Positions 11,793 to 22,895 of a DNA stretch of 64,000 nucleotides are shown piece by piece (the stretch's first letter is position 1; every line of letters begins with the position of its first letter). The translations under genes and the position numbers were made by a program. Under the pieces are notes generated by a model that saw only the letters and a list, made by a program, of their open reading frames with translations, searched no databases and was not told the DNA's origin. The DNA lies in contig LNGK01000007.1 of assembly GCA_001510575.1 (NCBI GenBank), positions 2,449,593 through 2,513,592 on the forward strand, in the 5' to 3' direction. Origin of the DNA: Knoxdaviesia capensis. Taxonomy: Eukaryota; Ascomycota; Sordariomycetes; Microascales; Gondwanamycetaceae.

Positions 11793-14700
11793 CTGCACTG
11801 CACACGGGCGGGGAGACAGGTTGAAGAGAGAGGGAAAGTCAGTTATGTGACTAGGTCACTTTGGGAATATATGCAAAGTTATGGGCATGTCCACCCCCTC
11901 TCCGTATTTCTCGCTTGGGAAACCGGATGATCACCACTCTCTCTCTGTGCTAGACGGAACGAGAAACAAAAGGAACAAAGAAACCACAAAGCCATAGTCC
12001 CACAACCACTGGCCGATAGAGTCTAGTGTGCTTGCTATTCACGGGTAGGGGATACGCACACAGTCAGAGCCAGTAGCCGGTGGTGGTCGGGTTGGGCAGG
12101 ACGGGCTGGTACAGCTGCAGGCAGAGAAGAAGAGAGCAAGCATGGGGGCCAAGAGGTAGAGAGAGGGGGCAACAATGGGATGATGTGAATGGAGAGTATG
12201 GGCAGACGGTCAATCAGTCAGAGAGAAGACGTGGCTCGAGTGCCCAGGTCGTGTGGCGTAGAAGTGACCGAGAGATATCCAGCACAACAGAGCCAAAAGA
12301 AACTACAGACGGCACGAATGAGAAAAGAGGGGCACCACCCGCCATTGACCAGAACATACCTTTTCCAACAGAGATGACAAGAAGCCAAAAGGTCTGTGAA
12401 ATTTCAAATGTGGGATCTCCCCTTTTTCCTGATGCCAGCTGTCTAGTCAGTCCTGTCTTCTTGCAATCACATATCCATATCTTCCCCGTATATGGTCGTA
12501 AGCGGGTTTGGGGCTTACCGCTAGGGGGGCTTGTTTCTTTGGTTGCAGGAAGGGACGTATGATTCTGCCTTGCTCGTCTTTTTACCCGGTCGAAAATGTC
12601 AGACTAGACTGTGAGCTGGCAGACCGTAGAGTGTATTCCTATGGGAAAGACGATGGAGACTTGTTTAGTTAGAACTTATGGGCCTTCATGGAGAGCTTTA
12701 ACAGTGGCGAGATGTCTGGTTGAGGGGAGGAGGGCAAAGGAGGAGGGTACCCCCGGAGTGAACTGCTGAGCGTGGGGGAAAAGGGGGAAGTGTGGCACCG
12801 ACCACAACCGTGCTCAGAGAGTGATGAAAGAATGAGGGAGGGTGATGGGTGAAAGCACGAGAGAGGGTGAGGGGAGATGCGGGAAGAATAGGGGCGAAGA
12901 AGAGAGACTCCTCCTAGGGGATGGCTTCGGCATGCAGCATGCATGGCGTAGGAACAAGCAGGGCCCAACGTTTCCTTCTTCCTCTTCGCCACACCAACAC
13001 CCTCAGCCACGCATTTGGCCACCATGATAGGTGATAGATAGCAGAGGGCCCCAAGGATGAAGGGAAGTGAAGGGATGTGAGAAACCTTTACCTTTGCTAG
13101 AAAGTTGCAGAGCACTAATGCTATCTGGATGTCACTCGGTCACGGTTTGGTCTCGGCATGCACCACTGTCCTATCAACCTCGAGTAAAACTTGGTGGGAG
13201 ACCTCTGGCCTGTGTATCGTGACCACTTGGATGTGAGAAGGAAAAGGAGGGGTGTGGAAATAAAGTATCCGTAGGATGGGAGTGCCTGGACACTTGGCTC
13301 GTTTGTGCGTTTCTCCAGTATCGGAACACGCCTTTCGCTGGAGAGGGTGTTCGGCCTCCTCCGATGTGGCGTGTATATATGTGTATGTCTTTCAACAAGG
13401 TCAAGACACTGAAATTGACCCAAATAATGGCAGAGAGTGGGCTGTCCCTCTCCTAGTTGTATTGGTCGGTGGAAGGTCCTCGATCCCTGACGCGGATGGC
13501 TTTGGCACTCGTGAGTGGCTGGACTTCAGCATGCAGAGGCGTACACGGGGAAGAAAAAGAAAAGAAGCACCAATATCTACTTACGACTGGCGGCCACCAA
13601 GCAGTCGAACGGCGGTGAACAAGTCCCGGGACGGGCTTTCGAGGAGTCAGGTCGACCTGAAGTCTGCAGCGCGGGCAGAGGGAAGCAGTGCTATTGTTGT
13701 GCGTTTGCCACAGAACCAGGAACTTGGATATATCTGGGTGCACACTGGATGCACGATGAATGTGTACGCGTATGCTATGTGGTGTGTCAGTAACTCCGGT
13801 AAGACCACGTGCATGAATACCCCCCCTATCCAGCTCTTGTCAACATTCTGGGAGGGGAGCTGGCGATATTTGAACTCAACGCTCACCTGCAAAGGAATGA
13901 TTGGTTTCTATGTGCGACTACTCTGAAAGACAGCAGATTATCACCCAAGTGCCAGCATATAAGCCCGGTCTTTTATAATGGAATGGCCTGGAAGAAAAGA
14001 AAGGCCGTCCTAGTCGAGTGAAGTCCAGCCGGGCTATCGGTCCGTAGAGATGCGAGAGACATTTCTCGTAAACTCCAGGCTGATTTGATATATATCACAA
14101 GGGAGCTCAGGGTTTTGTCCCGAGTGTGCTCCGGCGTGCTCTGTGTAACACCTCTTTCGAGAGAGGGGAGAGAAGAGAGACTCTTGGGTGGTATAAGAAG
14201 CAGGGTGTGGAGGGGGTGGGAGAGAGAGTGCGTGTGAAAGTCTGGTAGGTAAGGGGGGTGTGTGCTTGGCAACCCAGCTTGTCTAGGGTTCACCGTGGCT
14301 TTTTTTGGTCTGTTTCGTTTTTGTTGCTTGAACTTTCTGTCTGATATTCTTTGGTATTCTTGAAGGGACACGGTGCAAGGAGGCACGTTTTTTCTCTTCG
14401 GGATGCGAATGTCAAGACGAAGGGAGAGATGTGAAGGGAAGCCAGGGGGAAAATGAAGAAGCGAGAACTTACTTCTGCTGTTTGTTCGTGTTTCTCAAGT
14501 CGGCGGGGTCGTATGCTCCATATCAGGGAAAGGGAGAAGTTAAGGGCTTTGGGCGTTCGTAAAGGTGAGGGACAAAAGTCACAGGAAAGCAAGGACAGAT
14601 ACATAGAGATTCAGTTCTGAACCGATAGTGCTTTCTAGGCCAGGAAAACAACAATCATGCCCCGCAGACTCTTCTTTCGCAATAAATGGACGGACATTTG

Positions 14701-17700
14701 CGGCTGGCCGGTATAGTTCTGGTTGAGGAGAGACACCACTTGATAACAGCCACCAACACTACTAGCAGGGCTGCAGATGCAAACTGGGATTTTCCTCTAG
14801 TTCTAGACAGTGAACCTTTAGCCGTTTGCATCAAAGGGTACATGCATATAAACAAGTCGTGAGATGTTTTACAAGGAGTTGAGGGAAAAAAAGAAAGGAA
14901 AGTGTGAAAAAGAAACGAAACAAGACTGGGATCGACAAGCTGCATGGCGTTCCTCAGCTTGGCTTGGATGTTGTCCTGCCTGGGAAAGGATTTAGTGAAG
15001 AAACTCGAACGGACTTGAAGAAATCTTGCTGTCAAGCCTCTGTAAAACAGAGAGGCGTATCGTGTGCGACAGTCTTCTGGTACGCTTCGACTTCACCGAA
15101 CATACTCTCTGGTTCAGGCTGCAAGTGTCCGTATGGCATCTTGTGGCTGTATCCCGTTTGCCTGGCCGAGCACGAACTCTAGGATAGGAGGACACAGAAA
15201 AAGAAAACAAGCTCCCACAATTTCATGTGCTCGTAATAGAGAGCTAACTATTCTCTCCTGCAACAAGTTCAGGTATAGCCATCGTGATGCTGGCCGATGA
15301 CTACCACCGGAGCGACGAAGGGACCTAAGCCTCTCAAGGAGACCGGTGAGCAGTCAAGAGAAACAACCAAGCGATCGAGTTTTCTAGACGAGCGTAGCCA
15401 ACTACGCCGTCATTGTAGACCCGAACATGGGAGAGGGGAGAAGCGGTCCAGATTGCCAGAGACCACTGGGACAGGGCAGCTGAACACACTTCTAGCCTCT
15501 GGCAACCGACGGCGGGTAATCGACCACAGGGGACAGTGGAACATAGGAAAAGATAACCGATGGGATTGAATTTGGATAGGATGATGAGATAGAGATGACA
15601 CTGATGGCCAAATATCCGTTGTCCCTAAGTGGGTTGTTCTCTTCTTTTCCAGAATTTGTGAGACCTGAACTAGCAAGGTCAGGGGCATGTCGACGTGCCA
15701 CTGGTGCGGAATGGAGAAGATAAAAAACCCCCAAGTTAAAGGCCGTGGCATGGAGAGAAGGACTGGGTAGAGCATGTTTTTGGGGGGTCTCAGAAGCCCT
15801 GCCTCCCGAACTAGACTGTGTTGACTGTTGAAAATGGAAGGCCGAACCACGGTAGGTGTGTCGGAGGATGTAAGGGAGGGCGGATATCCACAGACCGGGG
15901 TGGACTGAAGAACTCGAGGACAAACAAGTCGTGGTAGCCTATATAATTCTGTTAAGGGTAATAGTTGTGAGGGTGGGCGGCAAACTCAAAGTGACCACGG
16001 GTCCAAGACACCCTCCTCGGGGATCAATTAAAGCCGTAGATCCGGTAAGATCAGCAGTCATTGGTCATTGCTTCCCCGGCTGGTGGAAGTCTGTGCTTAT
16101 GTCGGTAGGGGAAAGCCCCCTGTTGTATCCTGGTAGTGTTTTCTTTGGGTTGGAAACCTGCTCTGAACTTCAGACCACATCCCGGGGAATCGGTGGATGA
16201 TAAAAACGAACACTGGTACCATGGAAGTGCACCGCATATGGGCAGTGAACAGGAATTCGGCGCATCTAAATCATCTAGCCTTTGGGGAGAGGGAATGACT
16301 ACTAGAACTCTCTAAGGAAGTCAACACGCGCCGGTATCAATGCAGGACGTCTGCAGGGCAGAGGAGTAATATGTGTAACTGTTTCAGTCATTAGCACCTG
16401 TGATCCATGGCATGGCACTCTCAAAAAAACACCGGACATACTGACCAGTGTAGTGCCATGGCATTTGGGCCACACGTTGACCACGACACTATGCCCACCC
16501 CGAGAGAATTGGTGTTTTGCCCACCTGAACATAATTGGCTCGTTTGCTTTGTCGTTAATGGGACTAACCACGGGCCGTGAACACTAGGAGATAACTCGTA
16601 GCTGAGAAGCGGACAGAACGGGATGATAGCGTCGCGGCGGATATGAATGCTTCGCCGACTCTTTTTCGACTAGAAACTTCTGGTGGCGCATTGTGACTGG
16701 TGACAGGGCCCTAAAGAGCCAAAAAACGCTTGTTTCAGCCAGCCATTTGTGAGGGACACAGCAATATCACGTCAATAGGCTGGCTCTCTTCTTTTTCTCT
16801 CTCACCGATTTGCCAGCTAAGACGGTGAGACTGGCGGGAATTACCGACGATCAGTATGGCGAAATAGACTCGCGTCCAGACTGAAAGACACAGGTAGGCA
16901 CAGAGAGCAACTGTCAACTGCCAGAATGAAAGACATACTTAGATAGGAAGAGGAAAAACATCTTCTTGATGGGCTCATTCCTCTCTGCATGCCATCGGCT
17001 AAGACCCCGGAAACCTGCTCGCTAACATAAACTCGATTGGGAACTAGGCCAGGTAGCTAGTTGTCGTGAAGAAAACTCCCGCAGGGCGCAGAAAGCAACG
17101 TTAGCTTCGGGCAAGGGGAAACATTCTGGACTGTTAGGAATGGCGGTGTGTCCAGGAGACGGACAGCGGCAGCAGAGAGAATTCTGGTATCTCGCGTGGC
17201 AGGACTGGCTAGTTGTTTACTCCAGATATGCTTCAGGTACCTTGAGACTGGACTTGTTTGTGTGGGAGCCAGCCACTCGGTAGCAGACAAGCAAGTAAAC
17301 CAGACTTGTTCGGAGTTCCGTTGAGAAAAGGCCCCGAATCCCCCAGCTCCAAGTACTGTAGTGTGTGGGAAAGGAGAATTGCATGTGAAGCTATTCCGGA
17401 GTTTATACAACCCAGGGCTCCATAGTCTCTCGTAGCGGTAGGCTGGCGGACGCAGATTGCACGGGACGTCCTGTTTAACAAGAAAAACCTGGTCGACTTC
17501 AGCTGAAGTTGTTTTCGATTTCCACGGTGATTGGTGAGCCAGACTTGAACATGTGGGGGTAAACTGACATGGTGGCCGGCTTCTGCGGTTGCATCGTCGC
17601 TAGAAACAGCAAGATCGGCATTGCCTGCATGATAATAAGAAATTTTACTATCCGTCAGTAAAAGCTAGTCTGGCTTCGCTGCAGGACTACAGGAATTTGG

Positions 17701-19924
17701 CGAGGATGACTTCTGACTTGTCAGGCCCTTGTTGCGTTTGTCTAACTGGAGAATGGACACTCCCCTATATGCGTCAACATATGCACAAACCACTGGTTCG
17801 TGGTGGAGACGGACGAAGTGTTGAGTGAGTTGCTTGTGAATTCAGCAAAACAAAAAATAAAATAAAAAATATTAAAAAAAAAAGGAAGCAAACGGCGACT
17901 CGACGATCAGCGTTCGACCTAGCTGACAGGACGTCCAATCAACCGAATGCTTCTAAATTAAGCGAGAGAGTCTTACCTGACGTTAGTAAAGACGGTCATG
18001 TCGTTGAGAAGATCACAAAGCCAATATTGTAGCCACCGTTCTATAATTAAAAAAAAAGATAGAAGCCGAGGGCCAGGGAAGAACCTAGAAAGCATCAATC
18101 AAAAGTGGAGGCTTTGAGAAAATGACAGCGGGATCAGCGACATGGGTAGCTGGTGTTTTGGAGGGCAGATTGGGCCCTATGCAACAGGGCATTGGAAAGC
18201 GGGATAGGCGTTGGGGTATTGAAGTTCAGGGCCCATGTTTAGAGACCGAGGAGGGGTTTATCCATTATGTCTGAGTCTTTCGCACATCGCGAGATCTGGA
18301 GAATCCTATCATTCATGTCTGCAGCTTGGTTGTGACGATCGCGGGTTTCTGTCAAGGTGAGACACTGTACCGGACCGGCTGAAAAGGACAGACAAATCAC
18401 TGGAGGGAGCGAGGGAGGAGGGAGGAGGGAGAAGGTGTGTGGACAAACAAGAGCTTGTGCAGTGGACTTTTTGTGTGAGTGCTTGTGCTTTTCCACATGC
18501 ATGCAGGGCGAATCGCCGAAAAGAGAGTGTGTGTGTAAGAGGAAGATTACAATGTACAAGATACGATTTGCAAGATGTGGCTGCTGAACTAAGGTTGTCA
18601 CACTCCGACTTTTTGAATTTTCTTTAATTTTTAATTTGATTAAATTTTATAACTCTTGTGCGGGCCGACAGGTACCGTTTACACACAAAAGGTCGCGCGT
18701 AGGTACAACATGCTGGAGATATAAAGTTGCAAGAGGCAGGAGACAGGCCAAGCTGAATGAGCGCAACGGAGGTTCCTTCCCGGCGATAGGAACGCCCTCC
18801 CACAAAAAGAAAAAAAAGAATATCTCTTGCCCTAAAGCAAGTAGGGCTTGGGCTATCTATCCCCGTGACATTATCATGCTCTCAAAGTTCATCGCAAGCT
18901 GAGGGCGGAAAGTCTGAGTGGTGACGGTGGTGGTGATGGATTGTCGATTGGGGATACACACAGTCGTCAGCTGGGCGAGGACACGGAAAATGGACGAAAT
19001 AGCCGCAATGTGATGGTGTATTATCTGATGTATCTGTTTTTCCCCTGCTAGCTCCGCCGAGTGTCTTGTCTTCATAGCCGAGCTCAACACTGGAAAGCCT
19101 AGTTGGGCAAATCCACGATTATTTATATGGGGACATGACAGACGTAGGCGAACACCAGGAGGGAGAATAGCCCCAGGAAACGGCCGAGAGAACCCACAAG
19201 GCAGCAATTTTGCTGGATTATCCCGAGAGAAACTTCCATGAAGTTGATTCACCAATCTAGCGGGCCTCCCTGTCTGTAAAAAAAAAAAAAAAGAAAAGGA
19301 AAAGCTGCAAGGCCAGCTCCCACCGGCCCACCTCCCACGCACGCCCCTGATTGTATTCAGCTGGCTTTGCTTGCCGATCCTTTTCGCTGTTACCGCTGTC
19401 CGGGAACGCACTTGGCCGCCTACCCAGGCTGAGACCAGCACCAAGGAAAAGATAGATTAAGTTTCTGTGATGGGTGGTGGTTGTTCAATGTCACCTGAAA
19501 CCCACCCTGTTGGATATCATAGGTAGGAGAAGAGCAAAAGATATAGAAAAAGAAAAAGAAAAATAAGGGAACTAGACGGTGCTGGCCCTGTCCGCGCCAG
19601 CCTAGAGCAAGTATCGAGATCGTGGTAAGGAGGACGATTTACAGAGAGGGTGTAAAGCCGCGTCTGAGGTTGTGTGTAAGCCGTCTTCAAAGCCATCTGC
19701 CGCCTTGTTCTGTGGGTGCCGATCTCTTGAAGCCAATGCAATTTTATCTGCACTTCGGGCTTAGTACTGCAGCTTTCGACGCAGCCACAGCACCCAAGGC
19801 GACCCGCGGTTCTAGACTCCCTCTGTGTCTTTGATTCCTCTCTCTTTGTGTGGCATTGCATACCGCCGGATTGCGTGCATTTGGCGGCCGTCTCTCCAAG
19901 CATGCAGCCCAGTCTGTACGTGTG

Positions 19925-19952
19925 AGTGTGTGGGTGTGGGTGTGGGTGTGTC
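19925..19952 (+). repeat. TG1-3-like G-rich tract
   Basis: The plus strand reads GTGTGTGGGTGTGGG and continues with another TGTGGG unit before TGTGTC. It resembles yeast TG1-3 telomeric DNA and a Rap1 site, and has three GGG runs. It is internal, so it is a telomere-like simple repeat and not a chromosome end. Confidence 0.7.
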
Positions 19953-20410
19953 AGCGCCCGCGGCAAAGACATGGCCCGCATACCGCCCACATGTCAGTTC
20001 AGCTGGGCAGGGCCTTGACTCTCGAGACACAGACCGATGAAAGACGCAGGCGGCATGTAGGAGAGCCGAAAAGCAGAAGAAGAGGGACGAAAAAAAAAAC
20101 AGTGATATATTACGTGTGTTATATGTGGTCGGGATAACAAGTGACGTCGACTGTTATGGAGGGTTGACTTGTGTTTTCGTCATTGTTGTGGAAGATCGTC
20201 GGGATACAGGCGCGGACCGGAGACATCGCGGCTGGATACGCGTGTGCTGGGTATGTGTGTACCGTGTTAGTTAGGGTAGGGTAAGAGACACCTGCAGAGT
20301 GAACAAACGAGGCATGAGAAAACAAGAAATTTCTGGTATGAGAGACGACTTCCTGTGGCAGCTAGACTTGGCGGTTGACTGAGCCCGAACTTCATGATCA
20401 GAGGATAAAA

Positions 20411-20432
20411 TTAGGGTTAGGGCTAGGGCTAG
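20411..20432 (+). repeat. Interstitial telomere-like repeat
   Basis: Two TTAGGG units followed by two degenerate CTAGGG units. TTAGGG is the usual telomeric unit of filamentous ascomycetes. The flanks are not subtelomeric in appearance, so it is an internal short telomere-like tract. Confidence 0.8.
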
Positions 20433-20600
20433 ATCGACGTTCTCTATATATGAGACACTGCAAGATACACGTGAGCCACAACACACTAGATGTCTAAGTC
20501 TTCTGCTACATACAGTCACTTTAACACATGATATCCATGAGATTATGTATGTATCACTATATGGCGTGTAAATTTAGTCTTAAAGGCCGAGTAGCATGGC

Positions 20601-20732
20601 CGGCTCTTAAGAGAAGGTATGAAGGCTAGACAAAGTGAGATAGAAGGCTATATAGACAAAAGGGGCAGGCTCTAGAGAGGAGGTATGATGGCTGGACATA
20701 GAGAAACAGAAGGCTATATAGGCAAAAGGGAA
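20601..20732. repeat. Tandem duplication, 66 bp period
   Basis: Two adjacent copies (20601-20666 and 20667-20732) share the order GGCTCT...GAGAAGGTATGA..GGCT (copy 1) or GGCTCT...GAGGAGGTATGA..GGCT (copy 2), then AGAAGGCTATATAG and CAAAAGGG. The period is exactly 66 bases and I judge identity at about 80 percent by eye. It is non-coding and its origin is unknown. Confidence 0.85.
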
Positions 20733-21340
20733 GCCCTATGATGCTATTATTATGTGTGTCTGTCCTTAAAGATGGATGTATAACGATGGACTTCCTTAAG
20801 GAGAAAAAGATTTCAGGGCCTGGGACTTAAGAAAAGAACTAGGCACTTAAATTTAACCTTGGAGTATTAGAGATCTATATTCATCATGTAGTTAGCTATG
20901 ATTCATGGTTTCCTTAAAGTATAGTCTCGTAAGATTATAGGAGCCACCTATGCAAGACGAGTGACCTTATAGCACACCCATAATCCAGAATAAGGTTCAC
21001 GAGGAACTCTTTATTCCATATTCACCATATCCAAGATATCATACACCTCTTTACCACTCCTCAATCAGTGAATCCTCCTCTTTGTGAATAGCTGATTACA
21101 TAGGGCGTATAGATACTTACTCGCTCTTTCGTAAACCAGGTGCACCACATCGTGTCCTCACTCTCGTGGGCTCGTGGGGCTTCCTCCTGTTTCCCACCTT
21201 CACTTTCACGATCACACGTTCTTAGGTAAAAAGTGCTTGCCCTAATCAAAGTCACACGCAAATCAGAGCTCTGAATATTAGCTCTTTCGTATTCTATCTT
21301 ATTTAATTGAGAGCAAAAAAAAAGGTCCTGGCTTGTCTAT

Positions 21341-22895
21341 CTGCTAAACCTTTTCTTCCTAGCAACATCTCTTTTTTCCCTTCTTCAAACATTCACTATT
21401 CAACGCACACATCTTTCACCAGTAACTGCACTCTGTTTTCTCATTAAATTCTTTTTTTTTTAAGAACCAGACATTCTGTTACCTCTCACGTGTTCGTTGG
21501 GACTTCTTCTTCTTTTCTCAGCATTCCTTTCCGGACACTTGACTTCGAAGTCTCTGTCCAACTTCATCTTTTCATCTTCCTTCCTGCATCCATCTATCTG
21601 CTGTCTCACACGCAGCACTCCAGCCTTTTCCCCATCATCGATTTTCAGCTCTGCGTTTGTTCTGCAATCGTTTGGGCTCTCTGGATTCTCTTCAGTTTAT
21701 CGTTCGTTAAGCACGGTTAAATCGTTCCGGTAAGTAGTTTCTCTTCGTCAAATATTTGGGGTATCGATCTTCCTTGATGGACAAGCGCAATCATCCATCA
21801 CTGGTTTTCGGGTTATACGGATTTCTGGGGATGGGATGCATCTACCCGATGGATTGCGTTTGCTCCAACCATCAAGACATCAAGATGCATCAGACATTTC
21901 ATCTCCATCTCCTTCTCTGATGTGACTTGGCTATGGGGTCTTGATAACTGACAGTCTCGCTCGTCTCGTCGTAGAAATCGTTTCTTTCTTCTTTCACCCT
22001 CGTCAGAACTCTTTCTATCTTCTCCTTCAAAAGGTAAGCTCATAATATTCAGTGTACTCTTTTACAGCTCCCCCACCAAGAGTGCTCTCATCCACATGTT
22101 CAATCTGGAAAGTTCTTGGTTGTTGCGTGGGATCACTGATCTGGATGGATGTGATACATCAAGCTCTGGGTAAGCAAGTGCTGAACCAGTTGTCTACTAT
22201 CACACTCGACTCCTACAGACACTGATCTGAGACATGAGGTGACTTGGTTTCCATATCTGCTGCTCACAATTGAGAAGTTCTCAGTTGGTATGTGGGATTA
22301 CCGATGTGCATGGACGTGATACACTCGAGTTCCTGAGAAGCAAGTGCTTTATCAGTTGATCAACATCACACTCGAGCTCTACACACATGGACTCCGAGAC
22401 AGACAGTAGTTTGTTCTCTATATCTATCTATGGCTCACACACACAACACTGAGAAAGTCCTCGATTGGTGAGTCGGATCAACGCATGTGGATGTGGACGT
22501 GATACATCTAATTCTTGGAAAAAGCAAGTGCTTGGTTAGTTGAACAACATCACCTTTAAGCTCTACAGACACAGGCCTAAGACTTGAGGTGATCTCTTGC
22601 TCAAAGTCTAGACGAACAGACCTCCAAGACGGGACATAAATCTTTTTATGACTCTGGTTGATATATATTTACTTAGGGTTACACAGGCTTTAAGGGTTGT
22701 GGACATCACATCACATATCACTTACATGCAAACACAAGAGCAACATCGAAAGAGGGATGAAAAAACATCAATCTGAGAATAGTATTAACTAACTGGAAAC
22801 TATCGCTACCAATAACAGGATCGAGTTTTTAAAAAACCGTCGAATTTAGGTCCGAGACGTATCCATTACTTCGAAGCAATTATGAATTCTTCGAG
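21341..22895 (+). promoter_or_regulatory. Probable long 5' leader with intron-like segments
   Basis: From about 21340 to 21725 the plus strand is strongly pyrimidine-rich (TTTTCTTCC, TCTTTTTTCCC), as in fungal transcription start regions. A good donor gtaagt at 21730 pairs with an acceptor at 21972-21973 (gtcgtag) preceded by a branch-like aactgac at 21946-21952. The next segment (21974-22032) is again CT-rich, like a leader exon, and ends at another donor, gtaagc (22033). This suggests that the gene at 22896 has a spliced leader of about 1.4 kb containing the repeat units at 22105-22602. RNA data would be needed to prove it. Confidence 0.5.
22105..22602 (+). repeat. Three diverged tandem units, about 165-185 bp each
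   Basis: Three successive units share the same ordered words. These are a GTTCTTGGTTG / GTTCTCAGTTGG / GTCCTCGATTGG start; GTGATACA at 22151, 22316 and 22499; AAGCAAGTGCT at 22172, 22338 and 22522; then CATCAC or ATCACACTCGA; then CTCCTACAG, CTCTACAC or CTCTACAG. The spacings between anchors are 165-166 and 183-184 bases. Unit 3 has a complete intron-like pair (gtgagt at 22468, ctacag ending 22568). Unit 2 keeps a gtatgt donor at the same place, and unit 1 keeps the ctacag. This looks like tandem duplication of an intron-containing leader segment. Confidence 0.85.

Larger units (their letters stand above)
10341..20400. other. Very long divergent spacer without recognisable genes
   Basis: Every ORF here is short (216 codons at most), with none of the codon bias or conserved motifs seen in the neighbouring genes. 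The stretch has intermediate GC, with GA-rich and GT-rich patches (11225-11275, 11736-11792), an A-rich patch (17849-17884), a TG-rich tract (19925-19952) and an imperfect hairpin at 16405-16464. It lies between two genes transcribed away from each other (10340 minus, 22896 plus), so it could hold distal promoter elements or non-coding transcripts. Neither can be shown from sequence alone. Confidence 0.6.
20401..21340. other. AT-rich block with degenerate repeats
   Basis: Base composition turns clearly AT-rich, with many TATA and TTAAG words and no coding signal. It contains the telomere-like motif at 20411-20432 and the 66 bp tandem duplication at 20601-20732. It may be a decayed repeat or transposon, but no termini or coding remnants are identifiable. 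Confidence 0.5.

Noticed and set aside
13276..13926. 216-codon ORF in the long spacer
   Set aside because: Mixed composition, no family features and no coding-like GC pattern; at this size chance ORFs are expected.
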